Shown piece after piece: positions 53,980 to 61,659 of a stretch of 64,000 bases of DNA (positions are counted from its first letter, which is position 1; every line of letters starts with the position of its first letter). Below the pieces are notes generated by a model. That model saw only the letters and a program-made list of their open reading frames with translations, searched no databases and was not told the origin of the DNA. Position numbers and translations under genes: made by a program. Source of the DNA: Terriglobia bacterium (GTDB taxonomy: Bacteria > Acidobacteriota > Terriglobia > Terriglobales > Acidobacteriaceae); the NCBI GenBank assembly GCA_020072645.1, contig JAIQGK010000012.1, positions 372,001 to 436,000 of the forward strand. Reading direction: 5' to 3'.

Positions 53980-56022
53980 CTAGGTCAGACTTACCGATTT
54001 CTCCGCAATCAATTTCTTGACGCGTTCCACAAACTGTTCTGCCGGCATGGTGCCTTCCGCCTGCATCTGCCCGCGGAGGCGCACGTTGACCGTGCCCGCT
54101 TCGGCTTCCTTGTCGCCAACGATCAGCAGAAACGGAATCTTCTGCGACGTGAGGTCGCGAATTCTTGCATTCATCTTTTCCGCGCGATCATCCATGAACG
54201 CGCGTATGCCGGCGTCTTTTAATTGCTGCTCAAGTTTCCGGCCATATTCAGAGTGGCGCTCACTGATGGGAACAATCCCCACCTGTATGGGCGACAGCCA
54301 CACCGGGAACGCTCCCGCGTAATGCTCAATCAGCACGCCGAAGAAACGCTCCACTGATCCAAACAGCGCGCGATGCACCATGACCGGCTGTTTACGCGAT
54401 CCATCTTCCGCAACATATTCCAGCTTGAAGCGCTCCGGCAGGTTAAAGTCAAACTGCACCGTGGATAGCTGCCACAGGCGGCCGATGGCGTCCACCAGCT
54501 TGATATCGATCTTAGGCCCGTAGAAAGCCGCTTCTCCCACAATGGTCTTGTAAGGAATGTTCAGCTGCTTCAGGACTTTTTCCAGCGAGTTGATGGCACG
54601 GTTCCAGTTCTCCTCGCCGCCGACGAAGCTCTTCTTGTCAGTGGGGTCCCATATGCTGAGCTCGACCTGATATTCATTGAAACCGAACGTTTTGAGCACC
54701 GCCAGCGCAAACTCAATGCAGCCGGCAATCTCGTCTTCAATCTGTTCTGGAGTGCAGAAGATGTGGGCGTCATCCTGGGTAAAGCCGCGCACGCGCAGCA
54801 AGCCATGCATTACGCCAGAACGCTCATAGCGATACACCGTCCCAAGCTCGCCCAGACGCACCGGCAGGTCGCGATACGACTTGAGCGAGTCCGCATAGAT
54901 GAGAATGTGCCCGGGACAGTTCATCGGTTTCATGCGGTATTCCGCGTCGTCCAGCTCCATGGGCGTGAACATATTCTGTGCGTAATAACCCTCATGTCCG
55001 CTGGTCTTCCACAGGTTCACGCGGAAAACATGCGGCGTATAAACCAGAGAGTACCCGCGCTTCAGATATTCATCACGCATCCAGTCTTCCATTTCCTTGC
55101 GGATGAGGCCGCCCTTGGGATGCCAGAAAATCAGTCCCGGCCCGGCCAGCTCCTGAATGCTGAACAGGTCAAGCTGCTTGCCCAGCACGCGATGGTCGCG
55201 CTTTTTGGCTTCTTCAATAGCATGCAGGTGCTGCTCCAGGTCCTTCTTGTTGAAGAACGAGGTGCCATAGATGCGCTGGAGCTGCGGGTTCTTTTCGTCG
55301 CCCAGCCAGTAAGCGCCGGCGATGCTGGTGAGCTTGAAAGCCTTGATCCTGCCGGTGGAAGGGACATGCGGCCCGCGGCAGAAGTCCACGAACTTGCCGT
55401 TGCGATACGTGGAAATGGGTTCGCCCTGTTTGGTGAACTGCTCAATGAAGTGGACCTTCATGAAGTCGCCTTCAGCGCGGAAGCGCGCCAGCCCTTCATT
55501 GCGCGGGATAAATTCACGCTCAAACTTTTCGTCGCGCGCGGCCACTTCGCCCATGCGCTTCTCGATCTTTTCCAAGTCTTCCGGAGTAAAAGGCGTTGGA
55601 CGGAAGAAGTCATAGAAGAAGCCGGTGTCGGTCGGCGGGCCGTGGCCCAGCTTGGTTTCAGGGAAAAGCTCCAGCACCGCCGTCGCCAGCAAATGGGCGG
55701 ACGAATGCCGGTAAACGTACAGCGCGTCGGGATCGCGGTCCGTAAGCAGGCGCAGGTCAACGTCTTCTTCCAGCGGCTTGCTCAGGTCGGCAAACTGCCA
55801 GCCATCTTTGGCGGCAGGCGCATGCATGCTGCCGGGCGCTTTGGATTCTGAAGACTCAGTGGCTGAAAGCTGAGTGCCGACAGCCGAACGCTTCACCTTC
55901 GCGACCAGCGCTGCATCCGCCAGCCGTGGACTGATGGAGCGGGCGATATCAAGGGGCGTGGTGCCGCTGGGAACTTCTTTTTTGCTTCCGTCAGGAAGCG
56001 TGACTTGGATATTTTGGGCCAT
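53980..56022 (-). CDS. thrS: Threonyl-tRNA synthetase
   Basis: About 680 aa from ATG 56022. N-terminal TGS domain (IQVTLPDGSKKEVPSGTTPL), then the editing domain with HSSAHLLATAV and FCRGPHVPSTG, the class II core (MNCPGHILIYADSLKSYRDL, RVRGFTQDDAHIFC, WGPKIDIKLVD-like YGPKIDIKLVDAIG, MVHRALFGSVERFFGVLIEH) and a C-terminal anticodon domain. A non-standard insertion of about 35 Ser/Ala-rich residues follows the TGS region (AVGTQLSATESSESKAPG). Attaches Thr to tRNA-Thr. The casposon-like element lies directly upstream. Confidence 0.96.
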   Translation of the reverse strand: MAQNIQVTLPDGSKKEVPSGTTPLDIARSISPRLADAALVAKVKRSAVGTQLSATESSESKAPGSMHAPAAKDGWQFADLSKPLEEDVDLRLLTDRDPDALYVYRHSSAHLLATAVLELFPETKLGHGPPTDTGFFYDFFRPTPFTPEDLEKIEKRMGEVAARDEKFEREFIPRNEGLARFRAEGDFMKVHFIEQFTKQGEPISTYRNGKFVDFCRGPHVPSTGRIKAFKLTSIAGAYWLGDEKNPQLQRIYGTSFFNKKDLEQHLHAIEEAKKRDHRVLGKQLDLFSIQELAGPGLIFWHPKGGLIRKEMEDWMRDEYLKRGYSLVYTPHVFRVNLWKTSGHEGYYAQNMFTPMELDDAEYRMKPMNCPGHILIYADSLKSYRDLPVRLGELGTVYRYERSGVMHGLLRVRGFTQDDAHIFCTPEQIEDEIAGCIEFALAVLKTFGFNEYQVELSIWDPTDKKSFVGGEENWNRAINSLEKVLKQLNIPYKTIVGEAAFYGPKIDIKLVDAIGRLWQLSTVQFDFNLPERFKLEYVAEDGSRKQPVMVHRALFGSVERFFGVLIEHYAGAFPVWLSPIQVGIVPISERHSEYGRKLEQQLKDAGIRAFMDDRAEKMNARIRDLTSQKIPFLLIVGDKEAEAGTVNVRLRGQMQAEGTMPAEQFVERVKKLIAEKSVSLT

Positions 56023-56193
56023 AGATATTGATGTGGCACAGCCGCTTTCGGCCATGGCAGATTGATCTTTCAGTCTAGCGAAGCAGGAAAGGAAGGGTCA
56101 AACGACGCACGGGGATAGCTATTAGAACGGGAAAACTGCTACACCTGGGGCCCTTAGGGGAGCGGGGGAGGAGCGGTTGGGACCATCAGCAGC

Positions 56194-56889
56194 CTAGCTC
56201 GACATCTTGGGAATATTGCCCCGCCTGTCCGGTACAGGTATCTTTTTCATTTGCCTCTTAAACTCAAAGATTTCTTTGTTCAGAGTGTCGATCTTGGTCA
56301 TCAGGCCGTTGACTTCGGTATCCTCTACGCGGAGCCGAGCGAAGGACTCACGTGGCCTATCTCTAATCGACTTGCGGGCTACCCCCTCCACGTATGACGG
56401 ATTGTTCTTCGCGTTCTTGAAGAATCCCGTGCCCGCTCCGAGCGCGTATTTCATCTCCGTTCTATTGCGAAGACCCTGCACGTGTGACACGAACTGCTCC
56501 TCGTATCGCTCAACGATAAGTTTGTGAAGTTTCTCCCGTTCCGCCTTCGCCTCCGATTCCATGCTGCTCAACTTCAGACTGTCCTCGTTGAGAATCCAAA
56601 CCTGCCCATGCCCCGTGTGCCAGTAATAAGCGTACCGCGCTGCGCACTCCTCGCACTCTAGCCGGTACGTACCAAACTCGTCGCCCCGGCTCCAGGTGTC
56701 ATGTTCTTCCCACTCCACAACTTGTATACCTTTGCCGCATGGACAGGGTACTCTGCGCTCCATCTTTTCGTAGCCCATGATGACGGGATTATATCCCTTG
56801 CGTCCGTCTTTTCCGGCTCTCCTCGAACTGATCCTTCGGCTAGGCCCACCAAGGGCGGTCAAATTAAAAGCATAATCGATCTCTGCCAT
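56194..56889 (-). CDS. Unrecognised zinc-ribbon protein of the casposon-like element
   Basis: 231 aa. N-terminal third has a zinc-ribbon-like arrangement RRVPCPCGKGIQVVEWEEHD and YRLECEECAARYAYYWH. The rest is helical and charged (EREKLHKLIVERYEEQFVSH, KIDTLNKEIFEFKRQMKKI), possibly a coiled coil. No known family recognised. It is the outermost element gene next to thrS, so it may be cargo. Confidence 0.65.
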   Translation of the reverse strand: MAEIDYAFNLTALGGPSRRISSRRAGKDGRKGYNPVIMGYEKMERRVPCPCGKGIQVVEWEEHDTWSRGDEFGTYRLECEECAARYAYYWHTGHGQVWILNEDSLKLSSMESEAKAEREKLHKLIVERYEEQFVSHVQGLRNRTEMKYALGAGTGFFKNAKNNPSYVEGVARKSIRDRPRESFARLRVEDTEVNGLMTKIDTLNKEIFEFKRQMKKIPVPDRRGNIPKMSS

Positions 56890-56956
56890 AAAAGGTTAAA
56901 ACTTTGTCTAGTGTATAGATCAAGGAAAAGGCTCGAAGTCAGTACCGCCAATAGCT

Positions 56957-57169
56957 ATGGAAAGACACGAGCAAGCAGCGCAGATTTGGCCGTTGCTAGT
57001 TTATGCGGCACGCATGCAGCGAATTCTCAGCTACACAGAAATTCAGAAAATGACCGGCATACCCGCAGTCGCTCAAGGCAGAGTTCTGAAGTTTATTCAA
57101 CGTTATTGCGAACGCCACAAGCTTCCCCTGCAAAAAGATAAGGGCATCGAGAAAATGCCCTTATCCTGA
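56957..57169 (+). CDS. Small HTH-like protein
   Basis: 70 aa. LSYTEIQKMTGIPAVAQGRV followed by LKFIQRYCERHKLPLQ resembles the winged-helix fold of small DNA-binding proteins, which often read 'LTYGELA.LTGI'. The only + strand gene in the left half of the element. A stem GGGCATCGAGAAAATGCCC at 57144-57162 overlaps its end. Role unknown. Confidence 0.5.
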   Translation: MERHEQAAQIWPLLVYAARMQRILSYTEIQKMTGIPAVAQGRVLKFIQRYCERHKLPLQKDKGIEKMPLS

Positions 57170-57212
57170 TACCAGGTATATCTTTTCTGTTTTGCAGCAC
57201 GTTCTTGATTCA

Positions 57213-57560
57213 TCACTTGCGACTACGTTTACGTCTTTGTCGGGCCAATTCTTCCTTCCGGTCTCGCGCATGAATGAAAACGTCGTCAGGGTCTCTGAGA
57301 CGTTTTTCTTCCGCTAGACGCACTTTGCCGAAACGGTTCCAGTCGTCAAGTTCGATTTGGTGCAGGGTCTCTAAGAATTCCTGATTACATTCTGCTTGTA
57401 ATTCTTGGGCGAATCCTTGAAACACTCGGATAGATTTGGAACTGAAAACTCCGGTTCGCTGCAACGTGTCGCAGTGTCCCACGATTGCCGCGAATGAGGA
57501 GTTGAGCTGGTACAGAATGTGATAAATCTCTGTTTTTTTGGTAACGTCAAGGTCAGCCAT
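57213..57560 (-). CDS. Hypothetical helical protein
   Basis: 115 aa, mostly charged helices (KSIRVFQGFAQELQAECNQE, LAEEKRLRDPDDVFIHARDR) ending in a very basic tail KEELARQRRKRSRK, suitable for nucleic-acid contact. No family recognised. Last in the minus-strand series that begins with cas1. GCAGGTAAAG precedes the ATG. Confidence 0.55.
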   Translation of the reverse strand: MADLDVTKKTEIYHILYQLNSSFAAIVGHCDTLQRTGVFSSKSIRVFQGFAQELQAECNQEFLETLHQIELDDWNRFGKVRLAEEKRLRDPDDVFIHARDRKEELARQRRKRSRK

Positions 57561-57635
57561 GCTTTACCTGCCTCCGGCAGGTGAACTGTGGTTAGGGCGC
57601 GTTCGGTGTTCGCGCACCGGACGTTGCCCGACTGT

Positions 57636-57884
57636 TTAAGGTTTGGACTTGCGTCCCGTTGTTTTCTTGCGTTGTTTCTGGTGTCGGGTCTTCCTCCCGT
57701 TGGCAATCTTCGGCAGCAAGGCCCGGACCCGTTCAATGTCTTCCTCAGTCCAAGCGCGCACATTCCACTTTCCAATTTTCGTTGGTTTTGGTGCCGGAAC
57801 CTTCTTGGCAGCAATATAGCGTTCCAAGCTGGTACCAGTAATCCCAAGCTTCTTAGCGGCCTGATTCGTGGAAAATCTAGTCAT
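57636..57884 (-). CDS. Excisionase/MerR-like HTH protein
   Basis: 82 aa. STNQAAKKLGITGTSLERYI is the recognition helix region of an excisionase-type HTH, followed by WNVRAWTEEDIERVRALLPK and a strongly basic C-terminus (RKTRHQKQRKKTTGRKSKP). Such proteins regulate or help excision in mobile elements; here it may act with Cas1. Fits the minus-strand operon of the element. Confidence 0.7.
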   Translation of the reverse strand: MTRFSTNQAAKKLGITGTSLERYIAAKKVPAPKPTKIGKWNVRAWTEEDIERVRALLPKIANGRKTRHQKQRKKTTGRKSKP

Positions 57885-57950
57885 TCTGTGGAAGTTTCAC
57901 AGATATAGGATGCAATGTCAACTGATCTGCATTGCGTTCGAAAAAAAAAC

Positions 57951-58424
57951 TCAAGAGGCCGAGTCACAGCTGGAGGCTCGCTCCGAGTTTGGCTTTTCTA
58001 TTATTCGGATATTCCAGCCGAGATGAGGTTTGTACTGTTCTTTCAATCTGTCCAGCAGCGCTGGGGCAGTGTCACCGCAAAGGATGATTATGATTACATT
58101 GTTCTTTCGAGGTTTCAGGTGCTCGGTTTGCCCAATGAGCCTGTCCAGTTCAGATTTCTGCGTCAGATTGCGTTTCAGTTCAATGAATGCCCTGTGCGTC
58201 CCAAACATACCGTCAACTTTGAAATAAATGTCTGTTGTAGTTCCAAGATGTCGATATTCAATTTCGATTCGGGCATCGGGAGCGCATTCCTTTAGGTGGG
58301 CAGCCAGCGAATCTCGGTACTCCGTTTCCTTGTGAAAGCTTGGAGGATTCCAACTTTCTATTGCCCTACTGAGGTTCGCGACCAATCCGTCCCATGCAAG
58401 GGATAATTTGGTGATCTTCGACAT
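57951..58424 (-). CDS. Probable PD-(D/E)XK nuclease-fold protein
   Basis: 157 aa. Motif order matches the restriction-nuclease core: Glu-rich helix HKETEYRDSLAAHL, Asp in GTTTDIYFKV (D65), then AFIELKRNLT (E82, K84) and a following Gln (LIGQTEHLK, about Q99), then a hydrophobic strand NVIIIILCG. All catalytic-type residues are present. Known families of this size act as repair or restriction nucleases; the target is unknown. Directly downstream of cas1 (gap 53 nt). Confidence 0.65.
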   Translation of the reverse strand: MSKITKLSLAWDGLVANLSRAIESWNPPSFHKETEYRDSLAAHLKECAPDARIEIEYRHLGTTTDIYFKVDGMFGTHRAFIELKRNLTQKSELDRLIGQTEHLKPRKNNVIIIILCGDTAPALLDRLKEQYKPHLGWNIRIIEKPNSERASSCDSAS

Positions 58425-58477
58425 GCGCGTTTGATTATCTCATTAGGATGAAATACTGATTAAGAGAGCCGAATTGC

Positions 58478-60049
58478 TCACAAGTTCCCGGAAACGCCAA
58501 CCAGTTCCGCCAGCGTCTGCCAGTGTCTCGGATGCGGATGCCGTTTCCCCTTGCGAACATCAGCGGCGTAGGGCATTGAAACGCCAAGCGTCTCTGCAAT
58601 CATCTTGTTTGTGAGATTGCCGAACTTTGGCAGTATCTGTTCGGAATAAACCTTATCAGTGAGCCATGCAGGTTGACTGGACGGCGACCAGGCGCTTTGC
58701 GCAAGGATGTGCTTCCGGTGCGTTTCGGCACGTCGTCTTTGTGCTTCGTCGCTTTGCGCGGCCATCCTTCCGGCATTCGCGGCTTGCTTTAGAGATTCAG
58801 TCGAAAGCGGGACCAAGCAATCACGACAATGCTCATGCCGGGGCTCAATCGGTTTGCCGCAAGTAGCACAGACGTGTTGGGGTCGTGGCGCACGTTTGAC
58901 AGGTAGATCATAAAATTGGCCCTTGGCTTCTCTTCTCGCCTGCTGAGTAAGGCGGGTTGGCGGCAATAGAGGCTTGTTGCGCGTGTGTAACCAAAAGGAT
59001 CTAGCAACCCACTCCGCAAATGGTGCAACAGCACGTCCCCAGGTCGGCGCAGTCTCGCTAAGGCGAATGGCGAAAGGTGCCATCAAACGACAATTGCCGT
59101 CACGCTGCTCAAAAAACCATTCTCGACTCAGGGGCTCGCGAGTAATCCAATCCAGCAAGTACGAATCGACCAAGGGCCGAACAGGCTCCATGACATCACA
59201 GGCAAGGCTGTCACGAGCTGGCGTGTCAACATGGAGCACCCCAAGGCCAGGATCAAGGCCCAAAGCAGCTACCGCCAATCGGGCTTCGGTTTCTAGCACT
59301 GCGTAAAGATAATTCAGCATCGCATTTGGTGGATTAGCGGCAAGTCGGGGCGAACCAGTCAGCGGAGAATGCCGGCTTCCAAACGTTCGCCAATGCTCAG
59401 GAACACGAGCAAGAACATTTTTGGGGAAGAAAATAGGCAAGTTGCTCCATGCTGTCCAGTACGCGAGAGCGGCTTGAGACTCTATCAGCCGAATCGACGA
59501 AATTTCCTCTGCTGCGTCTAATGCAATCCGTAGATGAGCGATTTTCTTTGCTGTAGTGTCGTCAAGCAATTTGTCGCGAACGACAGTTTCCTGCCCAAGC
59601 AGCTTTTTGCCAATCAGCTCGCGGGCAATTCTCAATGCACTTCCCGATGAGTGAGCGAGAGCTTGGGCACGCCGAAGCTTTGCATCTGATGGACGGACAG
59701 GGCCGGTCGTGGCCAAGACAGAGCCGTCACGGTCAAGCATGACGAAAGCTGCGTCCTGATCTGCCAGCCAACGGAGAGCAGCTAACGAGACCATTCCGTC
59801 AGAGCCAATCACAACAAGACGGCGAAGTCGGTGGCCTACACGTGGAAATCGCATTGCACGTCGATCTGAGCCAATGCCATCTTTGACGAGCAGATGCCCA
59901 CGATCTAGCCCAACGTGTATGCCATATCCGGCTAGAGTCACCACGCCAGAGCGGGGCGCTATTGTAGTCTGAGCGATGTTGAGGCTGGCATCCGACTCGC
60001 AAGAATTGCGAGTCGATACAAATTGCGATAGGGTTTTTGTAGCTGCCAT
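58478..60049 (-). CDS. cas1: Cas1-family integrase (casposase-like) with C-terminal zinc ribbon and HTH
   Basis: 523 aa. Cas1 core about residues 30-375: IESQAALAYWTAW gives catalytic Glu190; NAMLNYLYAVLETEARLAV and GLDPGLGVLHVDTPARDSLA give His273; CDVMEPVRPLVDSY gives Asp285 and Glu288. These match E141-H208-D221 of E. coli Cas1, with about 15 extra residues between the Glu and His. A CxxC...CxxC zinc ribbon (C394, C397, C408, C411) and an HTH (about 478-518, NKMIAETLGVSMPYAADVRK) follow, absent from most CRISPR Cas1 but like casposases. It should integrate the element DNA into the chromosome. No Cas2 partner nearby. Confidence 0.95.
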   Translation of the reverse strand: MAATKTLSQFVSTRNSCESDASLNIAQTTIAPRSGVVTLAGYGIHVGLDRGHLLVKDGIGSDRRAMRFPRVGHRLRRLVVIGSDGMVSLAALRWLADQDAAFVMLDRDGSVLATTGPVRPSDAKLRRAQALAHSSGSALRIARELIGKKLLGQETVVRDKLLDDTTAKKIAHLRIALDAAEEISSIRLIESQAALAYWTAWSNLPIFFPKNVLARVPEHWRTFGSRHSPLTGSPRLAANPPNAMLNYLYAVLETEARLAVAALGLDPGLGVLHVDTPARDSLACDVMEPVRPLVDSYLLDWITREPLSREWFFEQRDGNCRLMAPFAIRLSETAPTWGRAVAPFAEWVARSFWLHTRNKPLLPPTRLTQQARREAKGQFYDLPVKRAPRPQHVCATCGKPIEPRHEHCRDCLVPLSTESLKQAANAGRMAAQSDEAQRRRAETHRKHILAQSAWSPSSQPAWLTDKVYSEQILPKFGNLTNKMIAETLGVSMPYAADVRKGKRHPHPRHWQTLAELVGVSGNL

Positions 60050-60117
60050 GGGAGCTTACTCTCCTGTTGGTGGTTAGGGCTTGTCGTCTGCTGGTAACAG
60101 GCGATAGGCCCGCTTAT

Positions 60118-60681
60118 TCATGCCATGAATGCGGAAATTGGAATTGAGTCTGTCTCGAAAACAATTTTCGCTCCACAATCGGGACACGCATGATCGTGAG
60201 ATTGCCCTTTGTAACTGCAAGAACACTCGATGAAAAACTCGTACCTGATGATATGGTGCGCAAGTTGCGCGCGCCTTTCCTTTGCCCTCTCTTGCGCACA
60301 AATATCACGCGAGCGGCGCGGAGTGACAACGCCAACCGCAGCGAGTGACTCTGCAAAGAAATCAATTTGGGCCGACCGTCTTTTTGGAAATTTTGGTTCG
60401 CGCAGGACTTGGAACGCAAGTTTCCCAACCCAGGGAAGGAATTGCCCATCATAGGGACTCGCGCCTTTCTGAAACGCCCCTATTACTTCTGCCTCGCTTT
60501 GCGCATGTGAGAGCAGCGGCCAGAGCCGCTCCCACACTTGATTAAAGATGAACTGAAAGTTACCGGCTCGCCCAAAAATCTCAGAGGGACGCATACGTGC
60601 AATGCGTCCTCTCCCGCGTTTTGTACGAAACGTGTCAAGAGTTTTTTTGCGTCTTATCGCTACTGTCTTGTGATTTGGCAT
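60118..60681 (-). CDS. Hypothetical protein with C-terminal zinc ribbon
   Basis: 187 aa (or 158 aa from ATG 60594). Helical middle (FQFIFNQVWERLWPLLSHAQ, FQKGASPYDGQFLPWVGKLA), basic stretch RRSRDICAQERAKERRAQL, then a zinc ribbon IECSCSYKGQSHDHACPDCG. The same overall layout (basic region then ribbon) suggests nucleic-acid binding. No known family named. Located between the divergent promoter region and cas1, 68 nt upstream of cas1, so it is probably the first gene of the cas1 operon. Confidence 0.65.
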   Translation of the reverse strand: MPNHKTVAIRRKKTLDTFRTKRGRGRIARMRPSEIFGRAGNFQFIFNQVWERLWPLLSHAQSEAEVIGAFQKGASPYDGQFLPWVGKLAFQVLREPKFPKRRSAQIDFFAESLAAVGVVTPRRSRDICAQERAKERRAQLAHHIIRYEFFIECSCSYKGQSHDHACPDCGAKIVFETDSIPISAFMA

Positions 60682-60831
60682 TTATGCGTAAAATACGCTA
60701 AATCTCGTCTTAATTGTACGACAAATTCCTCAAAGCTGACGGTCTATATTGCGTAAAATGTTTATCAACATATAGTTACATGGGATCATGCATAAGCGAG
60801 CCCAGGCAGAGATGACCGTATAATTCGCTCC
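60682..60831. promoter_or_regulatory. Divergent regulatory region of the element
   Basis: Holds GCGTA-AAA-TACGC (60686-60698), a perfect palindrome, and a second GCGTAAAAT at 60751-60759. TATAAT at 60819-60824 is 8 nt before the + strand ATG at 60832, so that transcript could be leaderless or nearly so. The palindromic repeats are candidate operators for an element HTH protein. Confidence 0.5.
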
Positions 60832-61326
60832 ATGCAGAAATCCAGCAAACCTAAAACCAGCAATAAACGCGAAGGACATGCTCGCGAACGGGCTATTGCA
60901 ACGCTTGCTCTCATGCGGCGAGAGAAACTCTCGCTGGCGGAAGCTTCCCGACTGGAGCACATCAAACCTGCGACTGTCCTTCGTTACGTGGGCAGTGCTG
61001 TTCGTCAGGATCGTCCCGGTGGTCGTTACCGCGCCACCAAGAGTGATCGATTACGGCGTGACCTTCAGATTCCCACTGCATCCGGGCAAACTACTGTCAC
61101 TGTTTCGGGCAGCAAAGCAGCAACGGAAATTGCTGAATATCAAAACGCAGTTGCTCGCTACTTAAGAAAAGGTGATGTCTCAAAGCTCAAACAATTTCAG
61201 GGAAAGGTGGTCGGAATTCGAGGCCAAAGAGTTGAACTGGTTACCGATACCGCCGTTCTTTCATCCCTTGCGCAGGCGGGTGCGCTCCAATTCGATCAGC
61301 TCTACGCATCAATCGCTGGCAGGTAA
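60832..61326 (+). CDS. HTH protein of the casposon-like element
   Basis: 164 aa. N-terminal basic tail (QKSSKPKTSNKREGH), then helices with RREKLSLAEASRLEHIKPAT, VLRYVGSAV, a helix-turn-helix-like segment, and GRYRATKSDRLRRDLQI. C-terminal half (KGDVSKLKQFQGKVVGIRGQ) is a small beta domain. Casposons regularly carry an HTH gene at this position beside HNH and polB. Its TAA (61324-61326) overlaps the next ATG. Function probably transcription control or element-end binding (inference). Confidence 0.75.
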   Translation: MQKSSKPKTSNKREGHARERAIATLALMRREKLSLAEASRLEHIKPATVLRYVGSAVRQDRPGGRYRATKSDRLRRDLQIPTASGQTTVTVSGSKAATEIAEYQNAVARYLRKGDVSKLKQFQGKVVGIRGQRVELVTDTAVLSSLAQAGALQFDQLYASIAGR

Positions 61327-61517
61327 TGAGGAGCGGATTGCCAACTTGCAAGGTGCAAGCGGCGCGCAAGCGGCTGCATTGCGCTCTCTGCGGAAGCACT
61401 GCGCAAGTGGAACGTCATCACGTTGGAGGCCAATTTCACATTCCTTGGATTACTGTCCCGCTTTGCCGGATTCATCACGGCCGCATGACCGAGATGCTTC
61501 GTCTGTCAGGAAGTTGA
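61326..61517 (+). CDS. HNH-family nuclease
   Basis: 63 aa. CxxC pair C19/C22 (LHCALCGSTAQVERHH), HH at 31-32, then LCRIHH (C47, H50-51): the zinc-stabilised HNH core of small HNH nucleases. Starts with ATG overlapping the stop of the HTH gene (TAATG), so the two are coupled. HNH nucleases are a recurring gene in casposons. It may nick element or host DNA; exact role unproven. Confidence 0.85.
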   Translation: MRSGLPTCKVQAARKRLHCALCGSTAQVERHHVGGQFHIPWITVPLCRIHHGRMTEMLRLSGS

Positions 61518-61518
61518 A

Positions 61519-61659
61519 ATGGGTTATACATCCGATCCACAAGAACGGTTACAGCGCGTACGGCGGGCCATTTTGGTTTTCAATTGGATGATTTTGGAAT
61601 TGGAACAGCAGAACAGCAAAAAAAAAAATAAATGTCCGCAAACCATGACCTATTTCTGA
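61519..61659 (+). CDS. Small ORF between HNH and polB
   Basis: 46 aa from ATG 61519, 1 nt after the HNH stop, with AGGAAG 5 nt upstream. GYTSDPQERLQRVRRAILVF is mostly helical, ending in a Lys run from an 11-A tract (61618-61628). It overlaps the polB ATG by about 28 nt. Unknown family; could be translated or a by-product of the overlap. The A-tract could cause transcript slippage, but the polB frame is closed by a TAA just upstream. Confidence 0.4.
   Translation: MGYTSDPQERLQRVRRAILVFNWMILELEQQNSKKKNKCPQTMTYF

Noticed and set aside
54763-55851. 362-aa plus-strand ORF
   Set aside because: Antisense of thrS.
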